Positions 11,670-23,039 of a DNA stretch of 64,000 nucleotides are shown here, piece by piece (position 1 is the stretch's first letter; every line of letters starts with the position of its first letter). Source of the DNA: Gnetum montanum (taxonomy: Eukaryota > Streptophyta > Gnetopsida > Gnetales > Gnetaceae); assembly GCA_015680685.1 (NCBI GenBank), contig MNCI01018080.1:351630-415629 (forward strand), in the 5' to 3' direction. Both the position numbers and the translations under genes were made by a program. Below the pieces are notes generated by a model, which did no database searches, was not told where the DNA came from, and was given only the letters and a program-made list of their open reading frames with translations.

Positions 11670-13600
11670 TGAATGAAAACTCGTCCTCAAGTGAAGAATA
11701 GGAGGAACAAGTTCCTTACAAAATATTATATAGGTATGAGATTATTGACTGACATACAAACTGACTTAGATGGAATAGACAAACTCTGAGTGCCCAAGTG
11801 TATAGAGTTACAATCCTTATAAAATTTGGTGTTTATGATAAGAGAAGTAAACACCCTCGATAAAATTGACATCCAACGCCTCTTGGTAGCTAAAGAGTAA
11901 GAGAAGATCCAACGATCATGAACGGTCTACATCGTGTGGTAATGCTGCATTAACCTTGGTGAAGATAGTTTTGCTTCTAGTCCATGCTTCCCACCGCAAT
12001 CACAATAGACTTATGAATTAGTATGCAATGTGTAACACATAGTTGTCAAATGCCTTTTCTTGTTGGTGGTTACACTCAAATAGGTTGTGATTGTGATAGA
12101 TTAATTTCTTTAGGAGTGTTAGTGGGAAGGTTGACAAATAGAGTAAAATAGATAAGTGGTCCATTAAATTTGAAAAAGTTCAACACAAGAAAATATTTGA
12201 AGAGGGTGTAAGAATTCACAACAATAAAAAGGAAAGTTTATTAAAAAATGTTGTGAAGATGTGCACAACTGGATGTCATTGATGAGGTAAACAAAAGGAT
12301 TTGATTGTAAAAGTGTCTAAGGATAAAGAACTTAACTAACCCAACCAAAACATATGCAAGTGGGTCCTCCCCAAAGTAGGCACAGGCCTTTTATGCCTTT
12401 GCATAACTTTAAACCAAAGAGTTCATGGCTCTGTGGATGATTAATGGTTACGGAAGGTTAAGTACAAAAACCTGAAAGAAACTACCTAAGAATTTTGACA
12501 CATCAAACTTGGACATCGAACAAGAACATGAAACCAATAGTGAGGTGAAACATGGAAAACATAGATGGAGGAGAGAGAGTGGAATGGAGTTCCTAGTTAA
12601 GGTCACATGAAGTCCCTTGTGGATTTTATGGTTAAATGACTTGATAAGGTCCATCATTAGTCCAAACCAAAACCAACCTCATTCAATGACTTCACATCGT
12701 CATTCTAAGACTAGTTCATCCCATGCGATAGAAGAGTGCTCTCACAAAACAACCATTGTTTCTTATTAAAAAAAGAAAAGAAAAGTAGGAAACAAGGAAG
12801 GGCCTTAGTTAGAGGGGACCTTCAGGGATGGGTAACATGTCTTTCTAGTCCCATAACCAATGCTTGTAACCTGTTTATTTTGTCTAAGGGGTGTGCTTTG
12901 AATTCCCATCGGTTTTTTATGAAAATCACACTATGCAAAGACTTATTCAACTTCCTTTATTGGTCGACACAAAATGGTAAGAAATTCATGAAAACACACA
13001 TGCACCCAGGTAAATAGAAAGGCATAAAGAATACCGAATCCCCTTGAAGTCACACCTTGTTCAAATCTTTAAATCCTTACAAATTCCAAAAACTACCAAA
13101 GTCACAAATTTGTTAAAGTTTTGTTAATGAAAAAGGGATTGCATGTTTTCAAAAGAAGGAAAACCATAGAGTTTGTGGATGGGTGGATGTTGTGAACTTA
13201 CTACTTGTTGCATGAAACAGAAACCATGTCCTAATCATCCGTAACAAAATTCAAAGCCAAAATCTAGACACAAACAATCAAATAACAAAATAGTACATAC
13301 CACCATCAATCAACGCATTATGACTGTACCTGGCACATATTAATAAAAATTTAAAAAATCATACCAAAATAAAATAAAAGAGAATATAAAAGAAAGTGTA
13401 AAATTTTTAAGAAATAGCAAATGTACTAACGATGGTGTAAAAACAAAAATTAGAAAAGATTAATAATAGGAAAACAAGAAGATGTAAAATAAAAAATGTG
13501 TAAAAAAAAAAGTTGAAAAATTAAGAAGTCACTTATATGGTTAGCATGGGTGGCCATCTCCCCCACGACTAAGTTAAAAAGAGGAGATTCAAAATATGGA
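11670..13600 (-). other. Element B: 3' region between integrase and LTR
   Basis: Non-pol sequence resembling the same region of C (29052-30960) and F (56516-58690). Around 12820-12960 the minus strand can be read as a short frame ending MGLERHVTHP, with the matching frame in C ending MALERHVTHA and in F MGLERHVCHA. The rest is stop-rich, and 13300-13520 is A-rich low-complexity DNA. Confidence 0.55.
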
Positions 13601-13638
13601 GCATGGTTGTCTATCCGATGAGGTGTTTGTTGTATTAG

Positions 13639-14760
13639 CTAACTTATGCTCGTGGAAAGGCTTGATTTGTTGGATGTTGACCAACTGTTCTTATCTGGGC
13701 TCTCAGGTTTGTAGATCATCATGGCCCCAGAAGGAAAAAGTTCTATAAATGATGTAAGGTCCTTTTTACAACGTTTGAAACTTAGTTTGTTGAGATACGT
13801 GTGTGGGGTTCCAGTAGAGAACCTTATCTCCTGATTAAAATTTGACTTTTCTGATTTTAAGGTCATGGCACTTTTTGTTGTAGGCCTTGTGCAACTCATT
13901 AGATGATAGGGCCACCAATCGATTTTTGTTTAGTATGTTGAGATTTACTAGTCTTTCTTTTTGTGTTAGACTCAGGTCAAGGTTGAGATCATAGGTTGTT
14001 GAAAGTGTATGGAGCTTGAATTGAATAGGAAGTGTTGGTAATTTTCCGTACACAAGATCATAGGGAGAATAACTTATAGAAAGTTTCCATGTTGAGCGAT
14101 AGGCCTGAAGGACATCGTTGAGTTTTGTGCTCTAGTCTTTCCTATATTTGCTAACAGTTTTTGTTAGAATCTTTGTGATTTCTCTATTGGTAACCTTAGC
14201 TTGACCATTAACTTGGAGATGGTAAGGTGTTATGAGTTTATGTTTAACCCCCAAGCATTGCATGAGCTTTTGAAAAGTAGTGCCTATAAAATGAGTTCCA
14301 TTATTAAAAATTAATGCATGTGGCACACCAAACCTATTTACAACATTTTGTTGTACAAATCGAGCAGTAGTAGAAGATGTACAGTTGATGACGGTTGCTG
14401 CTTCTACCCATTTTGTACAATAGTCAACAATGACTATGATGTATGCCTTTCCATTTGATATGGACGTGATGGGACCCATGAAATCAAAGCCCCAAATGTT
14501 GAAGGGTTCTAGTGATTGAATTCATTGATGACGTTCTTCCATTCGAATAGTCATTTCACCATCTTGTTAGCATTGTTTACAAGACAGGACGTAAGGGTGA
14601 GCATCCCTGAAGATTGTTAGCCAATACTACCCTACCATCAGGATTTTAATGGCTGTGCATCTCTTAACATAGTGTCCTCCGCAAGGACCTTTATTAGCAT
14701 CTTGGAGAATGTGCAGTTGATCAGCATTAGAGACACACCAATGAACTAGGCCATGGATGC
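13639..14760 (-). pseudogene. Element B: integrase (zinc-binding, core and C-terminal parts)
   Basis: Integrase joins element DNA to the chromosome. Reading down the minus strand: HHCC-type zinc region (GGHYV, then CKQC, about 14720-14560), core with DFMGPITS near 14475, then NRFGVPHALI and the C-terminal MYGKLPTLPI...SSNELHKAYNKK block (14053 to about 13840). In the core the second catalytic Asp position reads IFNNGTHF (Asp to Asn) and the catalytic Glu reads NGQAKVTNRE (Glu to Lys). Both would abolish catalysis. Frame interruptions occur as well. Confidence 0.85.
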
Positions 14761-14995
14761 ATACCTTGTAGATGTGTTCGTTGATCTCCATGAAGTGTTT
14801 TACCTAATGAAAAAACTACTATTTTTTTCAGTGGTCCAACCCTTGTGGCATCTCTTGGATGAGAAGATAGGTGAGAATGCCGTCATACCATTTAGGCTCA
14901 TTGGGCAATTGTTCAGTTATAGCCTCAACAAAGAGGAGTCCATCAGAAAACATATTAGATAGTGGATTTTCTTCCTTTTTATTGTTCCATCACAA

Positions 14996-15660
14996 CTAAG
15001 ACAAGTGAGCAACGGCCACATTCTTAGTGCCTTTTCGATCTACCATCGTAAGATCGAATTCTAGCAAGATCATCAGCCATTGTATGACATGGGGGCTCAC
15101 TATTGGCTTGTTCATTAGGAAGTGAATGGCATTGTGGTCCATATGCACAAACACCTTGTATCCATGCACATAATGCTTGAACTTCTCTAAAGCAAACATC
15201 ATTGCCATTAATTCTTTTTCTGTAGTGATGTAGTTTAGTTGTGCACCCACAATGCTTCGGCTAGCGCAGTGGATGTAGTATGGATGTTGCATGTTGTCCA
15301 TCTACATAAGCACAGCTCCCAATGCATAATTTGATGCATTTGTCATGACATGAAATGGCCTGGACTAGTCAAGTGCTTGTAGGATTGGAGTTTCTATAAG
15401 TTTCTCTTTCAACTGTTGGAATGCTTTTTCACATTCTGCAGTCTAGACAAATAGAGCATCTTTCTTTGTTAGCTCCACCAATGGCTTTGCAATCTTAGAG
15501 AAATTCTCTATGAATCATTGGTAGTATCCAGTATGTCCAAGGAATGATCAAATATCTTTGAAAATTTTTGCTTGGTTGGTTATTCCTTTGATGATCCTTA
15601 TTTTCTCAAGGTCTACATCAATTCCTACTTATGATATTTTGTGTCCCAATACAATGCCTT
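14996..15660 (-). pseudogene. Element B: RNase H domain
   Basis: The minus-strand frame reads YYIHCASRS, TTEKELMAMMFALEKF, YKVFVHMDHNAIHFLM and DRKGTKNVAVAHLS, the usual series for the gypsy RNase H-like domain that removes RNA from the RNA/DNA hybrid. It follows directly on RT. A stop interrupts the join to RT. Confidence 0.82.
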
Positions 15661-15685
15661 CCTGGATCATTATGTGACTTTTTTG

Positions 15686-16250
15686 TTAATTGAGCCATAA
15701 ATTGGTTTCAACACATTGTTTTAGCACTTGCTCAAGGTGGTCCAGGGATTGCTCAAATGTAGCTCCATAAGTGGAGAAGTCATCTATGAAGACTTCCATA
15801 CCACTTTCGATTTGTTGTTGAAAAATGCTCAAAACCAGGTGTTGGAATGTAGCAGGAGCATTGCATAGACCAAATGGCATCTTACGATATGTAAAAGTCC
15901 CCCAAGGGCTCATGAATGTTATCTTCGCTTGGTCTTCTAGTGCAATTTGAATTTGGTTATAGCCACTATAACCATCTAGAAAACTATAGTAGTAATGCCT
16001 AGATATTGTGTCTAGCACCTAATCAGAAAATGGTAATGGAAAATGGTCCTTGAATGTTTCCATATTCAACAACCGAAAATTAGTGTAAACTCACCACTTG
16101 CCTTCTTTCTTTGATACAATTACGAGTGGACTAACCTACTCACTATTTGTAATCGGATAAATGAACCCTGCCTTGAGGAGTTGTTTGATTTCCTCTTTGA
16201 CAACTTGCTTTAGTTTGGGGTTCAATCGCTTCTGTGGCTCTCTTTGGCTT
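15686..16250 (-). pseudogene. Element B: reverse transcriptase
   Basis: Copies element RNA into DNA. The minus strand shows FLDGYSGYNQIQI, SPWGTF, MPFGLCNAPATFQ and the catalytic box in the form FIDD (MEVFIDDFSTYG), all close to the Athila-lineage consensus. The open part is 16018-15686; the N-terminal part (about 16250-16020) is in a separate frame with stops. Confidence 0.86.
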
Positions 16251-16373
16251 CATGGCTAGATCAGTGTAGATATGATGCTGGCATATCCTAGGATCAATCC
16301 CTGTGAGTTTGGGATATGACTAAGCAAAAGTTGCTAACCACTTTTCAACTACATTTAACAACATCTTTTTCTA

Positions 16374-17270
16374 CTATGAAGCAAGACTTGCATTGATTAT
16401 GATCAACTTCCCATTTTTTAAAAACACATATTCCATTTTAGCTAGTAGCGTTTTTAGTTCAAGGGGCTCTTGCTTGAAACTTTCAGGAATTTCCAACTCT
16501 CCCCAATAAGTATCATCATTTGCATCATCAAAGAGTTGGTGATGAACTTGCTCTAATTCATCCATGCCTACGACATATGTGCATGTTAGGCTCTCAGTCA
16601 CTTCCATGCAAAGTATGCTGCTCTCAGAATCAGCGGTCAACCACTAGGTGCCCTCCTATTTTGTGGTTGTTGCATACAAACACCTTTGAATTTTTGCTTC
16701 TAGTGCACACTACTTGCATGTAGAGGTAGATGCTTGTTTTATGGCTCAGATTTTTTGCACACAATTGCACCCTATATTGCTATACATGATGCATGGAACT
16801 TGCTTCTTCTCAATCTTTTCAAATGCATTTTCTTAGGATAGTTCCAAGGAAAGATCTTTGATGCCCATTCTTATATCAATGGTGCTAAGCCATGCCCTTT
16901 TCATGATGACTGAAAAATCCCCTTTGCAATTCTCTACCTTGATTACTAGGACATTAGCAAGATAAGATCACCCACATACAATGGTCACAATGTCTTCCAC
17001 TAGTCCCAATGGAACAATGATGGACTAGTCTACTAATTTTAATCTAATATTGCTCTGCTTGAGAGGAGGGAAGTTCCATGCAGTGTACATCTTATGACAA
17101 ATTAAATTGACACTAGAACCTGAGTCAAGAAGAGCTTTACATTGTTCATTCCTAGTAATCTACAAATAAATGAGAGGACTTCCAAGATCGGCTAATTTCC
17201 TGGGAAGGTTTCCAGCATGGATCCAATCAAATATAGTGTGAGTAAGCATTACAGTATGGATCCTAGGTAG
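16374..17270 (-). pseudogene. Element B: aspartic protease and linker to RT
   Basis: The protease matures the polyprotein. Near 17125 the minus strand reads CKALLDSGSSVNLI, with the active-site DSG intact. Downstream a linker (16640-16374) carries YVVGMDELEQVHHQL and EPLELKTLLAKMEYVFLKNGKL, shared with C (33741-34028) and F. Stops separate the pieces. Confidence 0.8.
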
Positions 17271-17299
17271 ATTTTGGTTTGAAGGGAACTCAAAGGAAT

Positions 17300-19725
17300 T
17301 TGATACAAAGGAAGATGGAGGAATAGGGTTGTCAACCATGAGTGTATTTGAGCATTGAGGTGGACTACGAGGGTGAAAGAAAGGTCTTTTATTTTATCGA
17401 GTAGTCAACTCACTCTGTTGATGATCCAGTTGTAGATTAACAACCCTAGTAGCGTTGTGTTGTTGTAGTTGAGCTAGTAGTTCACCCTGCATAGATGGAG
17501 TAGGTGGCAGCTATGCAACTGGAGGAGGAACATGTGCAGGGATAGGAGGGGGATAAGGATAAAAGGTGGCATCCCTTCTTTCATGTAGAGAATGAGTTCA
17601 ATAATAAGTAGAAGAGTGGTAGTGAGATTGGAAAGTAGAAACGTGATTGGAGGAGTCACGTGGAGACAGAGGTTGCTAAACATAGTACCCATATGGATCA
17701 GGTTGCCTATAAGGGTAGTGCAACCTTGGTGGTGCTAGTGCTCATGATTGTGGTTGCTGCCATTATTGATACTATTCATATGATTGCAGTGGAGTTCCGC
17801 TTGGATAATATTGCTATTGCTGGTGAAATTGCCAAAAATTACCTTGAAGATAAGATAATCTTTTGGATGTTTGCCTTTGTGTTAGTCATGGATTCAAAGC
17901 ATACATCCTAGAATTTTGCAAATGTGACACTATGAGGCAACATCCCTTAGGATGTACATACTAGCAGATGTCACCTCCACCATCATCATCTGATTCGCTT
18001 TCTACAATTTCTTCTATTGTTGCAATCTTTCCCTTACCTTATTAATAAACACATTCAACTTCTTTGCACCTTCTACACTCATGATCACTACCTTGTTCTT
18101 TAGACTCTTTAGTAATTTTTAAGATATCTTGAAATTTGTTATCTATGGAGTCCCATAACTAATCAACCTTGGCTGTAATTTTAGATTGAAATTTTTGGAG
18201 TGACAAGGTTTTCTTATTTACCACCTCATCAGGTGTGGATTCTTCCTCACTATCATAGAATTGAACCTCTTTCTTTCAAATGCGGTTATACTCTTCTGTG
18301 CTTTCTCTTTTTCTTAATTCATCTTCTTGTTTAGCTACTTTCTTGATTAGTCTTTGTATCTAATAAGCACTTAATTCTGATAGTTTTCCTTGGGCATAAA
18401 CACCAAGGGTTCTCCTCAAAGCTCATTTACAATGTGGCGAAGTTGATTCAGTTGAGAGTAACCATGGCTAGGACATTTGTGCATTAAAGAATAGTATCAG
18501 CCAATGGTGGCATCCAAGGGTTCATGGGCTCTTTGTTTCCATCCTTGGATTTGCCTTCTCAAGTTGGACACTCTAGAGTATGTTTGATATTTATCATTAA
18601 ACATTTTAAGCATGATACTCCATCATCTAATAAATTCCAACTCCAAGGACTGATACCAGTTCTCTGCTTCTTTGATGAGTGTCCTTGGAAACAACTTAAG
18701 TTTTTTCCTCTCATTCTCTATGTTCTGCAAGGCACATGCATCTTGAAAAACTTGGAGATGGTTTTGCGGATTAGAGTTATATCCTCCTTCAAACCAAGGA
18801 ATATTGTTCATGTCTAGCCTTTTGATCTAATTATCCTTCACATGCCTTGTTGGAATTTGTACCGCCTTTGCAATATTAAGCATACTTCGGGTAGCAAGCA
18901 AAGGCTCATCGAGGCCATGATCATGGTGCCTACGATGCCCTCTACTGCCCCTTCGTTCATGGCAATGTGCCTCTCTTGACTCTCCACATCCTTAATCTTG
19001 CCTTTTCCGATAGTCCCTTTGATCATTTTGATCACCTCCATCATGGTCTCGCCTCCTATAGTTGCAATTAGAGCCAAAAGAAGAAGAAGATGACAACGAA
19101 GGTGAAGAGGAAAGAGGACTAGCACAATCACGGTGCCTACTATCATCTCTTTGGTGATTGTAACCATGATCATGACCTTGAATTGCCCATTCAGATCCTT
19201 CTTTGTCATTGGATCCACTCTTACCATAATCAAGATTGTGTATTGTGGACTACAAGTTCTAGTTTTGACCTCCTTCATCGAAGTCAAAGAGAGAAATTTC
19301 ACTAAATGGAAAACCCCCAGAGAAGGGTTCCCCACCATCCTTTTGGTATAGTAGGAATGGGGAATCATTAAATCCTTTACCCATCACAAATTCATGGCAT
19401 TATTCTAGCTATTGATCCCATAGATGTTGTGCCTTAGTGGGATGATAATCCCTAGCATCAATATCCTGCACAACATACTCAGCATGATGTTCTTAGAGAC
19501 ATCATCATATAAAAATTTGGTGAAGCATTGTAGGAATGAATCAATTAGGCGATAACACAATGTTGCCCTTCATGTCATGCCATTGCAGTTGTTCATCCTG
19601 ATATAGGATAAAGGTGAAATTGGGTACATACTCATCAGGATGAGTATATACCACTTGATATTCACCGGTTGATGAGCTCCATCAGACTTGGGCAAAGAAG
19701 CACTCCTGTGAGAAGAAGACATTTT
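17300..19725 (-). pseudogene. Element B: gag with SR-rich region and zinc knuckle
   Basis: From the 5' end on the minus strand: a start region MSSSHRSASLPK near 19720, a low-complexity Ser/Arg/Asp/His-rich part (about 19300-18900), a gag core with RLDMNNIPWFEGGYN, DACALQNIENE and NWYQSLELEF (18811-18623), then CPSHGYS. Near 17980-17930 is the knuckle DIC-x-Y-x-HPKGCC followed by LIVSHLQ, and then a Pro-rich tail to about 17470. Stops and frame changes break the frame. Same layout as in C. Confidence 0.78.
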
Positions 19726-19862
19726 CAATTAGATGATAAAAATACAATGTGCTTTTAAATTTTGTTGTAGTAATTGTAAAATATGATATGACTCTAAGGT
19801 TCATTTCAATGATTTTAAATGATTTCCACTAAGTCCTAGATAGCACACAAAACAACCAAAAG

Positions 19863-19881
19863 ATCCCTGGCAATGATGCCA
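19863..19881 (-). other. Element B: primer-binding site, tRNA-Asp type
   Basis: On the minus strand, TGGCATCATTGCCAGGGAT directly follows the 5' LTR end plus one T. It matches the tRNA-Asp primer type used by Athila elements (TGGCGCCGTTGCCGGGGA), with differences that are all G-to-A or C-to-T. Confidence 0.72.
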
Positions 19882-19882
19882 A

Positions 19883-21547
19883 TGATGAGTGGCAAGGTAC
19901 CCCTACACCCAACTATATGAATTACTAAGGTGTTTACGTGCGATCTAGTTGAATTTCGTGAACCTATAGTTCTTCAGTGCGCTAGTTCCTCTAGGAAGTG
20001 AAATGGGCATTGGGAACGTTCATTGTCTTCCCAACTACACTTGTGAAGCTCAAGGGTATGGTTTAACTATTGATGAGTGGCGAGATGCCCTTACACTCAA
20101 CCATACGAATACGAGCGTTCTCATGCACGATCCGGTCGAACTCCATAGACGGACTAGTTGTGGTACCTAGATCGTTAACCTTAGGTTGCAGTTCGCTGTC
20201 TTCCCACCTAGACTAGTATTAGCTTTGTCACATATAGTTTAGTCCAGAGTAAGGTCTATGATGTGTTCCTAATCTAATGCTACTCCTGAGGACAATGGAA
20301 AGTAATATTAACTAAGCTAAGCTAGGAGAGAAAGGGTAAGAGAATCTAATCTAGCCTAAGTGTGATGAGCATATGTTCCTTGATCATCCGTACACATCTT
20401 GGACTTCATGCATGACTACCACTGGGATTACCAAGCACAGATCCTAGGTACGCCACTAGGTTACCAAGTAGTCACACTTAAATGCTCGTAATCAAGTTGT
20501 ACTCATTCTGCATTATTAGGAGATAAGGGTGAGAGGAAAGCAATAAATAACAATTAATTAAATAAATAACAAAGTGAATGCTGCAATGATGAAGTAATCT
20601 CGATCTTTATTTCCGGTCATGTGCGTGTCCAAGTACATCACACTCGAATAAAGGATGTCGTACAATTACATTCACCACACTGTGGGTAGACACGGGAAAA
20701 TAATCTATCTCTGGAGGGATCAAACTGCTAGAGCTTCACTACTCCTATTCTATGTTATGAAACAAGGGAGAGCTGCTTCTTATTTATAGACATTGCGGCG
20801 AACTGCGATATTGCAAGGGACGACGCGATATTGTGGCCTATGCGATATCGCGTCCCATCAACTGTGATTGAGGCATATGATTTTTCTCATTTTATGTTTT
20901 ATAATTTAATCACCTACAACAAGAATGAAAGGTAAAGTAATTTAAGATCTAATTCATTTACTGCCTAGCTAACCTAATGCAAGTACCTATCCCACTTTCC
21001 TGGACACATCCTAAACACATATAGTGTTGCTAGGCCACCAAACGTTAAGCGTTCCTAGGTTATCAAGCACTATATGTATGCTTGAAGTGGTCGTGCTTGT
21101 GTTCATTAACAACTGGAAATTAATTGCTTAATTGAAATTCATTAAAGTAAAGTGCATGAAAGTAAAGTACATTAAAGAAAACATTAATCTATTCTCAGTG
21201 TTGCAAGGATTGTCAAAAGAGTTCATTTTTATTCCTATCACACTACTGCGCTCAAGTACATTAGTGTTTGAACAAAGATCTGTACACACTTAGACTCTTG
21301 TTGCAGCCACTCAGAAAATATTTTAACTCTAGAGAAAAAAAACTGCAAGAGCTTCACTACTCTGACTAAAAAACTATATGCAAACTGACTGGAAATCGTG
21401 AGCCTAAGTGCTATATTTATAGGTTGGCGTATACCTTGTGATATCGAATATTCGACATTACATCCTGGCTCTGACATCAGATACCCGACGTCGAGGCTTC
21501 AACGTCGAGTACTTGACATTGGAGCATGCAAAAAATGTGATTCATCA
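19883..21547 (-). mobile_element. Element B: 5' LTR, interrupted
   Basis: Runs on the plus strand from TGATGAGTGGCAAGG to GATTCATCA. It matches the 3' LTR once the nested LTR at 20071-20860 and one copy of its target duplication are left out (about 870 bp). A TATA-like ATTTATAGG lies near 21420. Beyond it, within about 125 bp of the LTR edge, are GATATCG, CCCGACGTCGAG and AACGTCGAG motifs. Confidence 0.85.
20071..20860 (-). mobile_element. Solo LTR of the element E type, nested in the 5' LTR of B
   Basis: 790 bp with TGATGAGTGG...CCCATCA ends, flanked by ACTAT (20066-20070) and ACTGT (20861-20865). Removing it rejoins GGTATGGTTTAA with GTGATTGAGG, as in the intact 3' LTR. Its sequence (GCAGTTCGCTGTCTTCCCA, TAGTTTAGTCCAGAG, CGCACATGACCGGAAATAAAG-like stretches) corresponds to the reverse complement of the LTRs of element E at 46975 and 54510. 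Confidence 0.85.
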
Positions 21548-21552
21548 CTAGG

Positions 21553-22845
21553 GTAAAGCTAGAAAACACAGAAATATGATTCAATGCTTAATGACGGTTC
21601 AATCTAGCCCAGACAGGGCCAATTGCAAATCCTTAAAAATGATTTGAAATAACCAAACAAGCAAAATAGGTAGTTCCAATCCCAATGTCAATGACAATGA
21701 TAGAGATGGTGTCGATGCAGGAGATCATGATGGCTAGAGAGATGCAGCTTCTTCCAACAGCAATGGAGCTGGGAGCACTGGTAGTTGTAGGATAGAGACA
21801 AGCCAATAGGTGGAGGTTGAGACATTTCCAAACAACTCTACAATTTCCAAAACATGTAGCAACATTCTAGGGATGTTGAATGAGGCTACAATCTCAACAC
21901 ATGCCTCCTCATCACTGTGACACCACTCCTGCACTAGATACATGTTGCCTCATGCCTCGAACTACACTAGAAAAATCATGTTTCATATTGCAAGCTTGGA
22001 TAAAGCATTATTAAAAACATTACGTATATTATGGTGGCCATAAGTTATAGTATAATATTGAAAAGGTAATACATGTACTTGTGGCAATTGTTATGATTTA
22101 GAAAAACCTCAAATTTATAGAGCTTTATTTAATCTAAGCTAATTTTCACATAAAGGTTGTATAAAAGCCTAACTAAATTTCCTAAATGTTTACATATGAA
22201 AGGACACTTGCCAATTATGATGTGTACATCTTCAATTTTTTGTAACTTCCTATGGTGACTTTTATGATATTTGTTACCAAGGAAACACTTGGCAAACATA
22301 GCTCAAATTTCTCATAATCCCCATGGAAGCTTTAGCTCCCAAGGTAGTTATAAATTTATATTCCTAAGATATTTGTAAAACCCTTAACTTATGATTATTG
22401 TAACTACCTTAAGGTCACTATAAAAGGACCTTCAAAGGTAGACATAGAGATAGAGGAAGATATAAGAGGATTTGGTAAAAGAAAATTCAAGATTATTTGT
22501 AAGATGGTTTCCTAAAGACATTAATTTGGCTAGTTTGTTTTAATCCTATGAGTTTATTCCTTTCAACTTTGTTTTAGTTGCTTAGCTAATGGTTTAGATA
22601 GTATCATGCTTGACATTTAATTTTGAGATTTGTCCTAGGTTGCTTTATAGCTCTATTTTTGTGTAATATTAGACTCCTATTAAGATTTGTCATAGAAGAG
22701 CTTATATTGTTAAAAAGTCTCAAGAGCAATTTAATAGTAATGTCTTAATGAAATTACCTATTTTGAGCATAGAGAATCTAGAAAAATATACTAAGTGGTT
22801 ATATGTTTTATCTTCATTATTCTTGTAGGTAAACAACAAAAATTG
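21553..22845 (+). other. Anonymous stretch with a TATA-like promoter
   Basis: Stop-rich AT-rich DNA. A good TATA context (CACTATAAAAGGACC, about 22414-22428) precedes a purine-rich leader and a weak primer-site-like ATTGGTGGCCTAGCC near 22850. Together these could mark the LTR of an unrecognised plus-strand element, but no matching second LTR was found in the window. Confidence 0.25.
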
Positions 22846-23039
22846 GTGGCCTAGCCAATAGTAGCGAAGGCTGACCAGAAGTGCCTAAAGAAGGAGGTAT
22901 TACAACGACATGAGAATGAGGGGCTATCCAATGCCACATTGGATGCCTTTAATCCCATATCTGGTAATTCATAGCTAGGTGATCATCTCATTATTACCTT
23001 AGCTAATGTTCCAGGAACTTATGATTTTTCGTTTGTTGT

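Larger units (their letters stand above)
9691..21547 (-). mobile_element. Element B: Athila-like Ty3/gypsy retrotransposon, whole element
   Basis: The element is bounded by TGATGA...TCATCA LTR ends and flanked by a 5-bp target duplication, CCAGG (9686-9690) and CTAGG (21548-21552), with one mismatch. Order on the minus strand is 5' LTR, tRNA-Asp-like primer site, gag, zinc knuckle, protease, RT, RNase H, integrase, a 3' non-pol region, 3' LTR. Two later solo LTRs split it (10514-11664 and 20071-20860); without them and their duplications it would be about 9.9 kb. Athila-lineage assignment comes from RT and integrase wording (FLDGYSGYNQIQI, IDDFSTYG, DFMGPI) and the tRNA-Asp primer type. All reading frames are broken. 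Confidence 0.88.

Noticed and set aside
13639-13899. Separate 86-codon minus-strand gene
   Set aside because: It lies in the C-terminal integrase region of element B in an overlapping frame; C shows the corresponding integrase sequence at 30962-31474.
18838-19368. 176-codon open frame on the minus strand
   Set aside because: It overlaps the SR-rich gag region of element B in another frame. The gag frame matches C by motif, while this frame is Met/Ile/Leu-rich and has no counterpart motif.
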